A stretch of DNA of 64,000 nt from contig JAGEMR010000001.1 in NCBI GenBank assembly GCA_021030915.1, forward strand, positions 124,001 to 188,000, written 5' to 3'. Each line of letters starts with the position of its first letter. Positions within the stretch are counted from its first letter, which is position 1. Shown here in pieces: positions 24,541 through 36,379 of the stretch. Source of the DNA: Astrothelium macrocarpum. Lineage: Eukaryota; Ascomycota; Dothideomycetes; Trypetheliales; Trypetheliaceae. The position numbers and the translations under genes were made by a program. The notes beneath the pieces were generated by a model. That model saw nothing but the letters and a program-made list of their open reading frames with translations. It searched no databases and had not been told where the DNA came from.

Positions 24541-25290
24541 ATGTATCACCTTGCAAAAGCTCTCTACCTCCACCTCACGTCCAAGCCCGAATATTCAATC
24601 CTGCTCCTCGGCCTCGACAACGCCGGCAAAACCACGCTGCACGAGCAAATCAAGGCGCTCCCGACCAACCGCTCCTCGGACTCCGGCCAAGCCCATCCGA
24701 ACCTCAAGACCGTGCCCACCGTCGGCCAGAACGTCTCCACCGTCGCCGTCGGCGACGTCTACCTCAAGATCTGGGACGTCGGCGGCCAGCACAGTCTGCG
24801 CGGCCTGTGGCAGAGCTACTACAAGAGCGCGCACGCCATCGTGTACGTCGTCGACTCGACCGACATTGGCGACGCCGACGTCGGCAAGCTGCCTGTGGCG
24901 CGGGATGGCGCTGACGGTGGTGACGCCGGCGGAGCGGTGAATGCCCATGCGGCGCGCAGTCCCGTGTCGCCGAATGCTGGCGGAGATGATGAGGGCAGGC
25001 TGGACGAGTGTCGGATGGTGCTGGAGGATGTGCTGCAGAATGAAGATGCGGAAGGGGTGCCGTTGCTGGTGTTGGCCAATAAGCAGGATCGTGAAGACTG
25101 TGTGGAGGTGGTGAGAATAAAAGAAGGATTCGTGCGAAAGGTGATTGAAGGGGAGAAAGGAGGGAGTGTGAGGGATAGTCGCGTGCTGCCCTGTAGTGCG
25201 CTTACCGGGACGGGCGTGCAAGAGGCGGTCGATTGGCTATGTAGCCGCGTGAAATGGAACAAGGAAGCTAGACCGCCGGTCATGAGGTGA
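24541..25290 (+). CDS. ARL3: ARF-like GTPase ARL3 (ARFRP1 orthologue)
   Basis: Small GTPase at the trans-Golgi that, in yeast, is membrane-targeted through N-terminal acetylation and SYS1, and recruits ARL1. Intronless, 249 residues. G boxes: GLDNAGKTT (24-32), T60 in KTVPTVGQN, WDVGGQ (78-83), NKQD (180-183) and SAL near residue 220. The C-terminus KEARPPVMR matches the ARFRP1 group. There is no glycine at position 2, so no myristoylation; the start MYHL fits a NatC acetylation substrate as in yeast Arl3. Residues about 111-153 are an insertion rich in Gly, Ala and Asp between strand beta-4 and the ECRxVLE helix, absent from animal ARFRP1. The first half of the gene is strongly biased to C in third positions. 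Confidence 0.93.
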   Translation: MYHLAKALYLHLTSKPEYSILLLGLDNAGKTTLHEQIKALPTNRSSDSGQAHPNLKTVPTVGQNVSTVAVGDVYLKIWDVGGQHSLRGLWQSYYKSAHAIVYVVDSTDIGDADVGKLPVARDGADGGDAGGAVNAHAARSPVSPNAGGDDEGRLDECRMVLEDVLQNEDAEGVPLLVLANKQDREDCVEVVRIKEGFVRKVIEGEKGGSVRDSRVLPCSALTGTGVQEAVDWLCSRVKWNKEARPPVMR

Positions 25291-25704
25291 TGGTGAACAT
25301 TTTATGATTCTTTGGACCTGTGGGGTTTTATCGAGACGACTGGAAATGTTGCGGCTGCGGATCAGCCTGCTAAAACCCTCGAGGAAGCATAGCAGAAAGA
25401 TTTCCTGCTGATACGAACCGTGGTTTGGAAATCAAGATTGCTTAAACGATTGGGATTGATATTAAGTCTAGAGGTAAGATGGTAATATATTTTCCTTCAA
25501 CCCATCCACCTAACCCAGTCTATCCAAGATCAATTCCCAAGTTTCCCGTTTTCACAAGACCGCCCGTGACAATTGGCGCTGGATGCCGGGTATAACACAC
25601 CTCAACCAAACTCCAATCAGAATATCGAAACCATGAAAAGATATGTACCACTTGAAAACCGTACCATGTTTTTATCGTTCCTCATTTGCCCGCATGATTG
25701 GCAT
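25291..25704. other. convergent 3' spacer
   Basis: Between the ends of ARL3 (+) and a small minus-strand gene. Presumed 3' UTRs; nothing else seen. Confidence 0.4.
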
Positions 25705-26043
25705 TTATTGTGCTGCCATGTCTCTTCTGGTAATCTTGGCGTTTGGATCCAAGGTTGGTGCTCTCCCACGAGCTTGACGTCGATATTGGATTGTTTGCCG
25801 CACTGCCTCTGTCTCTTCGGTCGTCGAAGGTTGTTTCGGCGAGTTGACGTCACCAGAAACATTGTCATACGTTGGCGGCATGTCAGACCAGGATTGCGAT
25901 ATATGCTTCATTCGATCGGCATTGACGGCCTTGAGTTGTTCGAAGTTCTCCTGGTACTCGCGGCGTAACTCTTTCTGAGCCCTGCGCTTCTCTCGAATCT
26001 TGTCTGTAAAGAGAGCGCCGGCGCCGATAAGGATTGCGGCCAT
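25705..26043 (-). CDS. small hypothetical protein with a PPxY motif
   Basis: 112-residue protein starting at the ATG at 26043; the open frame runs further upstream only with a non-ATG start. It begins with a short hydrophobic stretch (MAAILIGAGALF). A highly charged, probably helical segment follows (DKIREKRRAQKELRREYQ), and then MPPTYDN. PPTY is a PPxY motif, the usual binding site for WW domains of Rsp5/NEDD4-type ubiquitin ligases. The tail is basic and polar. I do not recognise a named family. A TATA-like box lies about 80 bp upstream. The frame is short, but base usage and the promoter layout make a real gene likely. Confidence 0.55.
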   Translation of the reverse strand: MAAILIGAGALFTDKIREKRRAQKELRREYQENFEQLKAVNADRMKHISQSWSDMPPTYDNVSGDVNSPKQPSTTEETEAVRQTIQYRRQARGRAPTLDPNAKITRRDMAAQ

Positions 26044-26121
26044 GTTGCTTGGCTTTGGGGCAATGAGGATGGCTGTGGTCTTGGCGTTCCAAAATACAGC
26101 GGACAAGTCGTTCGTAACTCC

Positions 26122-26138
26122 AGTATATATACGTCAAT
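26122..26138 (-). promoter_or_regulatory. TATA-like and CRE-like sites upstream of the small PPxY gene
   Basis: On the minus strand a TGACGTA element runs directly into TATATATAC, ending roughly 80 bp before the ATG at 26043. Consistent with a promoter; factor binding is inferred. Confidence 0.4.
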
Positions 26139-27130
26139 TTGGCGCGGATGCTTCGGAGAATTGTCGAGCAATAGACGGGAAGTGTCGGATCAGGCAGGCG
26201 GCCTTTAGGATAACACAATAGGATGCAATATGACGATCAAAGGTAGAGTGTTGAATAGGCAGAGGCGAAACCCGGTACTCAACTCCGAAACTCACGCAGG
26301 GTCGCCGATCGCAGACGATGAGCGATATTTTAATGCGCGAATTCCAGTATAACGCTCAAGTAAGCCAAGGCTAGTATGATGGTGATACGAAAGGCATCCA
26401 CAACTATGCCCTCAGAATGGAGGAGTTTGGTGGGTACAGTGGGTTGGCCAGCCATTTCGATGACATAGGTTTTACAAATGCAGGATCTCTTCTCAGCACA
26501 TCTGTATTAGAAACCTGCTTGAGAGACAATGCTCATTTGACGTAGGCCCCTTGCTCATGCGTCAGGCCTGTCTTGCTAAAAGGAGACGACTCGGGCTCAT
26601 CCGGAGATCTCCCCAGACTTTAGTCAGCTACTATCCTTCAAACCGTCTAGCGAGATGAAATCAACGAGAAGCTTATTCGCAACCCGTGCATGCTCGCGCG
26701 ACATCACCAATACCGTTAGGCTAGGGTCATCTCTTGGCCGATGCCATTGGAGCCAATGTTTCGACGTAGTTCCATGGCTCGCATGATCAAGCTGATCAGC
26801 ATAGCCACTGCTGGACCCCTCATTTCCAACACCACATGCCAGCATCCCTCCCCGCTGGGACACTGCTGACTGGAGGTGGCGTTTCAGAAACGTTGTTAGG
26901 ACGCTTAGTTGGCATGCAAATAAGAGTCAGCCAGTCTTGTAAGTAAACTCTATATATGATCAACGGGATCGCCCGCATCTTTTCGCCTTCATTCCTTCAA
27001 TACAATCTTCCCCACACCAAACTACTCCCTTTATTTGGGGCACACATCGATTTACAACCTCTACATCTCAACCTGTCTATCTGGTATTGCCAGCCAGTTT
27101 TTCTATCCACCTTTCGTCACGACAGTAAAT
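26139..27130. other. divergent intergenic region
   Basis: Between the small PPxY gene (-) and the 77-residue ORF (+). A TATATATG sequence near 26950 and a pyrimidine-rich stretch (26980-27120) precede the plus-strand ORF and look like its promoter and 5' UTR. No other gene seen. Confidence 0.4.
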
Positions 27131-27364
27131 ATGGCGATCTCAAAAGCCTTTTCCCTCTCAAAAGCCGTTGCCTCACCCACTTCACCTTCCGACATAGACA
27201 TATCTTCTTCCGCACAACGGTCGGGCTCAACATCATCAGTGTCGTCGGAGCAGAGTGAGTGCGCTCCACGTACCACCAGCATCCAGTGGGCCGAACCTGT
27301 TGCCGTCAAGCCGAAAAAGAAGTCCAAGCCATCGATCAAGCGCACTCTCACTCTACTCGCCTGA
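27131..27364 (+). CDS. small Ser-rich hypothetical protein
   Basis: 77-residue ORF starting at an ATG in the context AAATATGGC after a pyrimidine-rich leader. It is Ser/Thr-rich (AVASPTSPSDIDISSSAQ), followed by a basic C-terminus (VKPKKKSKPSIKRTLTLL). No signal peptide or domain recognised. A GTGAG sequence at 27252 could be a splice donor, so the model may be incomplete. Supported mainly by promoter-like sequence and composition, so only moderately likely to be real. Confidence 0.4.
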   Translation: MAISKAFSLSKAVASPTSPSDIDISSSAQRSGSTSSVSSEQSECAPRTTSIQWAEPVAVKPKKKSKPSIKRTLTLLA

Positions 27365-29469
27365 CAACACCTGTACGAAAGTCGTGCATATCGACTTTCG
27401 ATCCTTACGAAACTGGCCATGATACTCAACAGTGGTCCTATACGATTATCTTTTTACGAGTCTCAGTTTTTCAAATAGTTGCCTCTCTGGGAGCGGCAAA
27501 ATTTGCCAGCTTCACGCGCGACATCAGAATTTTTTCTTCTCCCTCAAATTCGGGTCATTCTTACTGGGTATAAAGCACGGTGTTGGACAAAACGTCTGGG
27601 ATAGGGAAATTTGGTCAAATGACATGCTTGGCGTCATTTTTGGACCTTATACGGTGGTGTGATGTTGTCAGCTCCGTGGTGGCTCATGAATTTTGAATGA
27701 GGCATCATCTTTCTTTCGATGTGCGTTGTGTAAATAGCTATGGAAGTTTTGAAATACATGAGTCAATAACGTCTTCTCAAAACGCATAAAACGATATCCA
27801 CCAAACTGCATCTCTTGCTTTTTCGTGCGAAGGTATTCCAGTCGTTGATCGACAGACCTGCATATACCAGCATTTTATTTTCCGTGGCTAATTCAAGTCA
27901 TCGGTCAACCTCGGTTTTGTTCGCGTGAGCAGTTCTCAATACCTTGTTGTAAATTAAGCTCGGCAACCAGTCAACTGTCTTCATGTGCCGCCAAAAGTTT
28001 ACCGAGCATTACCAGCTTACGCGGCCGTGAGGAAACGACCAATGCAATGTCTTTAAAGTTTTGTGCTTCGGAACGTTCGAACATCCTGCAGCGTCTTTTC
28101 TCTTCGCCTTTTTTTTTTGGTGTGTAGGGTTTTTGTGGCTGAAAGATAACGGGGCACGACGCTAATTGACGGGCGGCCATGCAAGTGGTGCTAGGGTCGA
28201 GTGATCAGTCAACTCGACTTTGCTCCGGGTTGACTTCTGCAACTGCTTCATTTACTTTGGACTCCGCCATCGAGGAAAAGTAAGCTCCTTTACGGATAAG
28301 AATGATAACGCGAATGAAAACTGGGATGATGCCAAAATTTCAGAAAAACGACCGAACGCCAAAAAAAGCACATGATGGACCACGTGCTAAAAGTAAATGC
28401 GACCAGCCTAGGACTCACCAACAAAGCATTTCTAATCGCCGCGCACGAAGCACGTTTCCTACCTTGCTTTACCTGGCGGTTCCATCTGGATAGGCATCAA
28501 AAATATCAGACTGAGGAGTCACGCAAGGGAGGCATCTTGCTCCCTCGTTTCGCGATTTTCCCTCAAAGCTCTGGGTCATTAACATCATGGTGGACCTCTT
28601 GTAAGGTGCCCGAAGGTTTTCCTCAATAGTATGCCTAATTGGTTTGAACACTCCAAGTCTTGCTTTGCTGCCAAAACATTAGGCGGCTTTTAGTACCCTA
28701 TTGCCATGTCTGCTCCACTTTGGACCATAGGAAGTGTTCTCCTTTAATAATATCTATTCTCGTAAAATCACTGGATATTAGGCCATTCTGGTTTTTCTTG
28801 ATCATTAAAAACTAGCTCGATGCAATCTCCATGTTTACTTCTGAACGATAGAATCAGTTATCATGTACAAAGTCTCCAACGTCAGTGGCATTTCGATAAT
28901 CTTATCAGGATCAATGGTGTGCTTATCAACAAAGCTTACAATGGTCGATCGTTACCAAGATGATGTCATAAAAGGCAATAGAACTTGTCGAATTAGAGTA
29001 AATAGTCATCAGCTCAGTAGCCGGACAGGATTGCGGATCCAAATCAATTAGCAATAAAGTCGTCAGCGATAGAATAATCCTACCAGAGCCGAGCTATTCC
29101 TACCAATCTTGATTCTGTGCAATACCAGCCAATAAGATGAGAAAACGAAGTGTTCGTTTTACAGTTTGTAAAACCAGATAGACTATACTGAATGCCGCAG
29201 TCCAAAGAGTAATTGGTGAACAGGAATTGTCCGTATTGAAGCTTTAGCAAAGCCGGTAAGTGGAAGGTGTTGTGGTGCCAGTTCCTTCGACGAGAGTCTC
29301 TCTGGCTCGCAATGATGTCACATTCACAACAGCTTGTTCATTCCCCACGCCTGCCGGTCGCGTCAACAATACAACACTCAAACGCGCCAGGTTTTTGCTT
29401 CCCCAGCTTCTGTCATGTTTCTCACGAACAATATCCATATCAAAACTACCTCAATTCACTATTGATATC
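27365..29469. other. 2.1 kb spacer without a supported gene
   Basis: Short open frames on both strands show no family signal. The right end (29260-29469) is the likely 5' UTR/promoter of the membrane-protein gene and ends in a pyrimidine-rich leader. Confidence 0.4.
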
Positions 29470-31513
29470 ATGGCGCCTATTGCGCAAGACTCGGGATACA
29501 CCAACTTTATTCCCCTGGTGTATTTCTCTACAGCAACAGTAGGATCGATCTCGCTGCTTGCTTTTATTAGCTTCACCATCCGACGCTTGCCTGCAAATCT
29601 CGCACCCGCCTCAAATACGCGCCAACAGGAACTTCAACGTGGACGGCACGTCGTTCTTTTCGCCTCACTCGCAGTATTGAGTTTGAGCCTGGTCCTGTAT
29701 TACACTGTCGCACGGTATATACTGTCATACGATGTCTGGGTCCACAATCACGGCAGGCGTCAGGATTATCCTAATACCCTGCCTGGTGCCTCATATATAC
29801 CGGCAAATCCCGACGAGAGTTTGCAACTAGGGCCTTGGTTTGCGAGTCAGAATGTTCCACTTCAGTTCTATGAGATCATTGCCGAGAGAAGTAGAAGATT
29901 CTGGTGGGGACAACAATTTTTCGCCGGCCTCATTTCTTGGAGCATGTTCGTCGGTGTTGAAGGTAACCACACCTGGAAACAACATGAAAATTTCTAATTG
30001 CCGAATCTAGGCTATCGACGGCAATTTTCAATCGCGACAAAATTAGCATTCCTTCTCGTAGCACAATTTCTGTCGCTAAGTGTTGCCCAGAATCTATTTT
30101 ACATTGCGCTTCTTCTGAGGCCTATCCCGTTGACTTCTCAAAATGGTAGGTCTCTGAATTTTCCTCGTGTTCAAAGATTCCATGATGATATGGACTGCTT
30201 TCTGCATCGTGAACGTAGAATGTCATTTTTGAAGGTAGCCGTGTAACTACAAATCATCCGATTTGAGTCATATCGCATTCATTGTATCCGCGAATTCACA
30301 ATTTAGTCCTTTGATTTCTTTGACAATAGATTCGTAAATAGACAAGTTAACCAAGGATGATTTATGCATCATGCATGCGAATTTAAGTCGTGGAGAAAAA
30401 CATCAGAACACCAGATCAAGCTCTTTTCTCAGAGACAGCTACTGACATGTGACCAGCATTGCACACGCCAAGCCAATCTCTCTATATCCCAATTGCGTTG
30501 TTAGGATTTTTCTTTGCTGCTGATCTGCCCCTTGGGCATGACATTGGCTTTTTCAATGGATCGCTTTTCGGAGCATTGATCGCGATCCCGATATTTCTGG
30601 GCACACTCCCTGACGTAAGATTATTTCCAGATGTTCAAACGGCAATGACAAAATGTACTGATTTGTTGGTTAGATTACTCCAGCCAAATTCTTGACCACG
30701 CACCGAAACGTCCATCTCGCACATCGATCGTACACAACTGTATTTACAGCAGTCTCAGTTTTTGCCCTTGCCACCCATATTTGGTTCAGTGCCACTGCAA
30801 TTCTTGACAATACTCCTGATCTTCATCCTCAACATCGTAGCATATTTACTTGGCCAATGCATTCCCGCGTTGCTCAATCTGAGGCCAGTAATCTTCAACG
30901 GGCCGAGGTAGCGATAAGTCGTATTCTTGGCGCATTAGGTGATCATCCTGCTGTCAATACTGTTGGGTGGGACGTTTTGCTTAGCCTCGTGAGCTTGGGT
31001 CTATGGTGCATTGTGCGTGGAGTTGACATTGATGGTATAATCGAGTGCGGCATCTGGCCTTGGCACAAAAATGCGAAGAACATCTCTGGCGAAGATACTA
31101 CTTCAAAGCGGGTATCGTTCCATGGCACCGCTAAACAAGAAGACGGAACCACTGCTCAACGTTCGCCTGTGAAGAAAAGCCGAGGTCGATCTAAGAAAAC
31201 TGAAGAAAATACGAACAGCATTATTGACGCAGCTCCGGAGCCGATCCGGAAGGCCAGCGAGGCTGTTTCGAGCTCCGTAGGCAGACGCAGGTCAAGGAAA
31301 AAAGGACCTGAGGCATATGAAGAAGAAAACGTCGAGGACGAAGACTATGTTCCAGACCGGGTAACGGCCACAGCATTGGCGAACTTCGAACATGAGCAAG
31401 ACCATGGAGAAGCCGGAGGCGAGGCGGGAGCATTGGCGTGGGGATTGTGGGCTATTGGAGGACTTGGAGTGGCGACTGCAAGTGCTCTTGGTGCAGAGGT
31501 GGTTGAGGCTTAG
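29470..31513 (+). CDS. multi-pass membrane protein of unknown function
   Basis: Four exons: 29470-29962, 30011-30145, 30457-30614, 30674-31513; 1626 nt, 541 residues. At least seven hydrophobic segments are visible, for example VYFSTATVGSISLLAFI, VVLFASLAVLSLSLVLYY, LAFLLVAQFLSLSVAQ, IPIALLGFFFAADLPLG, LFGALIAIPIFLG, VFTAVSVFALATHIW and VLLSLVSLGLWCIV. The C-terminal ~150 residues are cytosolic-looking, basic then acidic (KKSRGRSKKTEE and EEENVEDEDY), with a final hydrophobic GLWAIGGLGVATASALGA. The 311 bp second intron is long for this window. The start was chosen at the ATG just before the first membrane segment. I know similar fungal hypothetical proteins only in general terms; no function is assigned. 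Confidence 0.75.
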
Positions 31514-33332
31514 ACCTGCCTTTTCTCTCTGCTGTGTAATGTTTGGCGTTTGGCAGAGTCGTGTTTGCGTTGATTTTGACCGGCCTTTATGATACCACTT
31601 GACTAGATTCATTTGAGTCGGAGATAAGGAGCTTCATATATATCTTAGATAGGAGATGAGACTGCAAACATCATCTATCAAGTCTTGTATATGAGCAAAT
31701 ACATAAGGTACACCGCATTAGATTTTGATAGGCCCCTGTTCATCCGAAGCAGTGTTGTACAAGCATCGGTAATTCCAGTAGCCTTGCCTCTTTTGGGTCC
31801 GTTTTATCAACGTCAAGTTCACGACAACATTGTCGACGGTTACACAGAGATTGCCGATGAGATCAGATTGAGATAGCATCAACTCTAATATCCGCGAATC
31901 GTGCGTGAACTGACTAAACTCGGATCAATGGCTCCTGTAACCCGTTGTAAAATCTCTTCTGGCGGTCAAGGATAGACAAGAGTAGTCCATAGATAGCGAA
32001 CGACTTCACCGCTGTCTCCAATCCTTCAGACCTCGCCTCGCAATCTAGTATCCCGGACGGTGAAGTCTGGCACTTCAAAGGATACACTAGCAAATGTTTG
32101 TTTCCCTGAAACGATCCGATACGCTGCTTGTCACCGTGACACCCCGCCACTACTCACCCCTTCCGTAGACCCGTCAAGCCATGCTCAGGTACTGTCGCTC
32201 ACCTTCTGTTTCTTCCTGTAGTTGACGTTCGGTCAAGATCGGACCATCCCACTGTTTACTTGGAACATCCTTGTCCATCCACGCGCCTCTCTGCCCAAGG
32301 CCGGAGCCGCGGCTGTTCCCTGCGCATCTCCCACGCTTCTCCCAACCGCCGACGTCGCAACCGGTTGATTGTGCCACGAGCTGCTGAAGCGAGGTGCCCA
32401 AAGGCTTCTCGTCCAGTGACGATACGAAGATTGACCTACTGACAGGTTCTAGCAAGGGGGTTTGATGGGCTCCATTCCGACCCACACGACCCGTTTAAAA
32501 CCATGGATCGGGTAAGCTTTAATCTCTTTCCCTCTGCGTGCCCTCTGCTGCTTCCGCTCCTGGAAACCCAACATCATCCCAATGGGCATGCACATCTACC
32601 AGCCTGCGAACCACCGACCTTGAATTCTGCGAACTCTACCAGGCTGCTGGGTGTTGTGGAGCGCGGCTTGCTTGCTTTCAGCCCTGACGTCTTTGGGCCT
32701 GACACACGGAATCCAATCAAAAAAAAGAATTATCTGTGTTTTATGCGACCTGTCAGCTTCGAGTACACAGCAACCATGTCCATAATTCTCGAAATAAGCC
32801 TGCAATGCCTCAGTTTGAAGAGTCTCGTCTTGTGCTAGCATCCTGGCCTGTGACTGTGAAAGAGGTACATTTGCTATCTCCAGTCACACGAGTCCCACTC
32901 GGAAGCGGTACGTTTTGAGATAGCTTACACCAAGTTGACCTTGTTTGAGGTCAGTATCCAGCCGTCTTTTTGCTTATCTCTTTGTGCCCGATTTCTGCCT
33001 TAGAACTTGTTTGGTCTCCCTGATGTATGTGCCGGAGGTCGTATTATTATATTGCTTTTCGTCTGGACGAAATCTCCTTGACAGGCAAGTCACCAGTTGA
33101 GTCTCATGTGTGTGGAACCGAGGAGATAAAAGCCTCCCTTTTCAGCTCACATTATTTTCTTCACTTTTTTTGAGCACTATTTCACGCGCCTCCGAGCATT
33201 AAATATTTTCAACCGCTTCACTCGAGTGTCTGTGTTTAATCGTGACGGCGTCTTTACTGCGATCCATTGTCTAAATTGCAAAGGATATCTTCTCACATCT
33301 CGATTCCAGTGCGAAAGCTCCCCTGGAGGACA
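31514..33332. other. 1.8 kb spacer, no supported gene
   Basis: An ATG at 32503 followed directly by a GTAAGC donor could be a short first exon, but no convincing following exon was found. Pyrimidine-rich sequence just before 33333 belongs to the GTR2 leader. Confidence 0.35.
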
Positions 33333-34666
33333 ATGGAGGACGAGAGGCCAGAGCCGCGCAGATCTCCTTCGGCCGCGCAATTGATGCTTACAAGATATCT
33401 TTCTGATTTGCAGGACGCGGATACACCAACCAATCCCATACAGCCAAAATGGCATACAGGGCGTGTGCCCAACAACAAAGTAGGCGATGGCAAGCCAAGA
33501 TTATTACTGATGGGACAGAGAAGGTATGCATATAGAACTTCCAAACATTGGCTCAAGAGAACTAATCGAGTTGACAGGAGCGGAAAGTCGTCAATATCGA
33601 GTGTAGTCTTTCATAAAATGCCTCCAAGCGAGACGTTATACTTGGAGACGACCACTCAAATAACAAAAGATCAGATGCAGTGAGTTTCCTAAACACTTCT
33701 TTCAATAATCCAGGCCCCAACAATGAGCGGCTAAGATCACCTACTCAAAATATCTCTGCCATGCTAAATCTTGTACTATATAGTTCGTTTATGGATTTCC
33801 AAGTCTGGGACTTTCCTGGTCATTTGGACTATTTTGACCCGGCTTTCGACGTTGATAACATCTTTGGCGAAATTGGTGCGCTTGTCTGGGTCATTGACGC
33901 CCAGGATGAGTACCTTGATGCGATCAATAGGCTCAATACAACGATACTTAATCTGCAACAACATTACCCGACCATCAACGTCGAAGTCTTTGTCCACAAA
34001 GTCGACGGGCTAAGTGAAGAATACAAAAGCGATACCTTTCGCGATATCATTCAGAGAGTTCAAGATGAGCTTTCTGACAATGGCTACGAGAATGCACCTG
34101 TGAGCTTTTATCAGACCAGCATTTACGACCATTCGATTTTTGAAGCCTTTAGCAAAGTCATTCAAAAACTGATCCCACAACTACCAACTCTCGAGTCTCT
34201 ACTCAACTCGCTTTGTAGTACCTGTCGCATTGAAAAGGCATATCTGTTCGATGTGCTAAGTAAAATCTACATTGCTACTGACACCAGTCCCACCGACATT
34301 GGAAGCTATGAAATATGCTCGGACTACATTGATGTTATCGTGGACATCAGTGAGATCTACGGTTGGGACAGATCGAATGTGACTAGTGGGGGGCCCGAAG
34401 AAACTTCTGGAGAGAGCGGTAATGATGATGCAGAGAGCCTCATCAGAATGGAGAAGAAGGGAAACAGTTATCTCTATTTGCGGGAGATCAATAAGTAAGT
34501 ATGCGTTTCGGTTGTCGGAGAATTTCTGACTGACGAGAAACTTGCTCAAAGGTATCTTGCCTTGATATGTATCATGGGTGAGGACAGTCCGACAGAGAAG
34601 AAAGCTTTGGTTGATTACAATGTATCTATATTTCAGGAGGCCCTTCAGAAGGTTTTTCAGCGATGA
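33333..34666 (+). CDS. GTR2: Rag-type GTPase GTR2 (RagC/D)
   Basis: Vacuolar Rag GTPase that pairs with GTR1 in the EGO complex and signals amino-acid supply to TORC1. Four exons: 33333-33523, 33578-33679, 33784-34494, 34552-34666; 1119 nt, 372 residues. G1 is MGQRRSGKSS, rebuilt by removing intron 1. Then [15 protein letters not shown], the G3 region [15 protein letters not shown], and HKVDGLSEE for G4. [20 protein letters not shown] and [15 protein letters not shown] are diagnostic of RagC/Gtr2. The C-terminal roadblock-like half includes [18 protein letters not shown]. Against animal RagC there is a 35-45 residue N-terminal extension and a short acidic loop ([16 protein letters not shown]) in the C-terminal domain. 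Confidence 0.95.
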
Positions 34667-35180
34667 AGATTACTTGATAGCTAGTTGGGGGCTGGAATGC
34701 ACCGTCGATCCATATGCAGTACATACATTAAAGACGATAAGCATTGAAAACCCAAAAATAACGTGCATACCTATAGACTGCAGAGAACATGAATGACGGC
34801 AGGATGCAGGCGCCCCACACCACCCACTCAATGATTGATTACGCACCCCTTTTATTTGTGGAACTCGGTACTAATTCGGATTTTGGACGTCATCTTACCC
34901 ACTCTGTAAGAGCTTCAAAACGTGACTTTTGATTCAATCTCACCCGGTGCGTCAAAATTTCCCTTCCTACTTGCATGGAAACGCTAAGCTTCATTCGTCT
35001 CTCGCCTAAAGTTACCTGTGTCTGACTAAATTGTAATCAGTGCAGCGCTTCGAGCCAGTCAGCGCTGCGTTTGCGTCCAGAGATTGAGAACATTGCTGCT
35101 CTCCTGGCCTATTTCGTGCGCCCGCGTGCGAAAGGCGAGTGCGAATGCCAAAATAACCTTAGAGCGAGATCAGTGCAACA
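34667..35180. other. spacer between GTR2 and the cytochrome-b5-like gene
   Basis: 3' flank of GTR2 and promoter of the downstream gene on the same strand. Nothing else recognised. Confidence 0.4.
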
Positions 35181-36139
35181 ATGGTGATACGAGAGGAAGA
35201 GAAAGGGACCTCGAGCAGCAATGGAGGTCAGAAAAGCAGCGATGAAGCTCTCAAGAAGAGGACCAGCTCCGATTCGGAGAAAATTGGAGGGATAGGCTTT
35301 TTGGATGTATTAAGAATGCTGGGCGGCGTGCTCCTTCTAAATACAGTCCTGAGCTATTTCATTACGGGTGACAGCGTTCTCTGGGGTTATCGACCCTGGT
35401 GGACGCGTCCGGGCCCTCTCAAAACATTAATCGTACGTTCTTCTAGCCGAATTCATCTCTCTGGTCTGTCATTTGCTAGTGTCATCGCTAACATATGTTG
35501 GTGTCGCAATAGTCTGGCCCTCTTCGGTTGACGGACGATGAACTCCTTGCCTATGATGGTACCGATCCTGACAAACCTATATATTTGGCCCTCAATGGAT
35601 CGATCTATGACGTAAGCGTAGGACGCCAAATATATGGTCCAGGTGGTGGATATCATTTCTTTGCTGGCCGCGACGCAGCTCGCGCATTTGTTACTGGCTG
35701 TTTCGATACCGATCTTACTCCTGACATGCGCGGGGTAGAAGAGATGTATATACCAATTGACCCCACCGAAGAAATTGCTGGTAATACAGCAGACCCTAAA
35801 GCTTTACACGAAGGTGGGGCAGAGGTCGAGGGAGCTGATGGGGAGCTTAGAAGGAAAGGAGGGAAAGAAGGCCCCATAAAAGCAGGCCAGGATGATACCA
35901 GTGCAGGCAAGAGGAAGAGAAAGAGGGGAACACGGACGAAGAAGGAAACGGAGCAGGCTAAGGCAAAAGTGAAGGAGGTGATAGAGGGCTGGGCAAAGAT
36001 GTTTCGTGGGGATAAAGGTAAGAAAAAGTACTTTTATGTGGGAGAGGTAAAACGAGAGAAGGGTTGGTTGGAACGGCTACCGAAGCGGGAATTGTGTGAG
36101 AAGGCGCAGAAAGCAAGGCCTAAGAGGGAGGTCAGATAA
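35181..36139 (+). CDS. membrane-anchored cytochrome b5-like (MAPR) heme-binding protein
   Basis: Member of the membrane-associated progesterone receptor/cytochrome b5-like family. Two exons: 35181-35432 and 35513-36139; 879 nt, 292 residues. A polar N-terminus precedes one membrane segment (MLGGVLLLNTVLSYFI, about 46-61). The b5-like domain begins at LRLTDDELLAYDGTDPDKP and continues with IYLALNGSIYDVS, YGPGGGYHFFAGRDAARAF and GCFDTDLTPDMRGVEE. In place of the two axial His of true cytochrome b5, the family uses Tyr; the YGPGGGYHFFAG block carries the candidate ligands. The C-terminal third is very basic (GKRKRKRGTRTKKE). Likely in the endoplasmic reticulum, with a role in sterol or P450 support by analogy with Dap1; this is inference. 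Confidence 0.88.
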
Positions 36140-36379
36140 CCAGTTGCGAATGACGCATGCTGTAAACATTGTACTACAAAATCGGAATACGCAAGGGCCT
36201 CGGTTGAGCAATACTCGGTCAATTTTGCAGGCGATCACGTTGATGGTATTTCTTTCTGGCAAAGATTATTGGTATTCGTGAAATCCGTCATACACATCCT
36301 AAGGCGAGCTGATGAACACGAGAACTCTGCTTAAGCTATGCATTCCCGTACCCGAAACCCCTTCCATCACTCCAGTACT

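Noticed and set aside
32503..32838. 111-codon plus ORF beginning MDRVSF
   Set aside because: A GTAAGC donor immediately follows the ATG and the translation looks random; no partner exon found.
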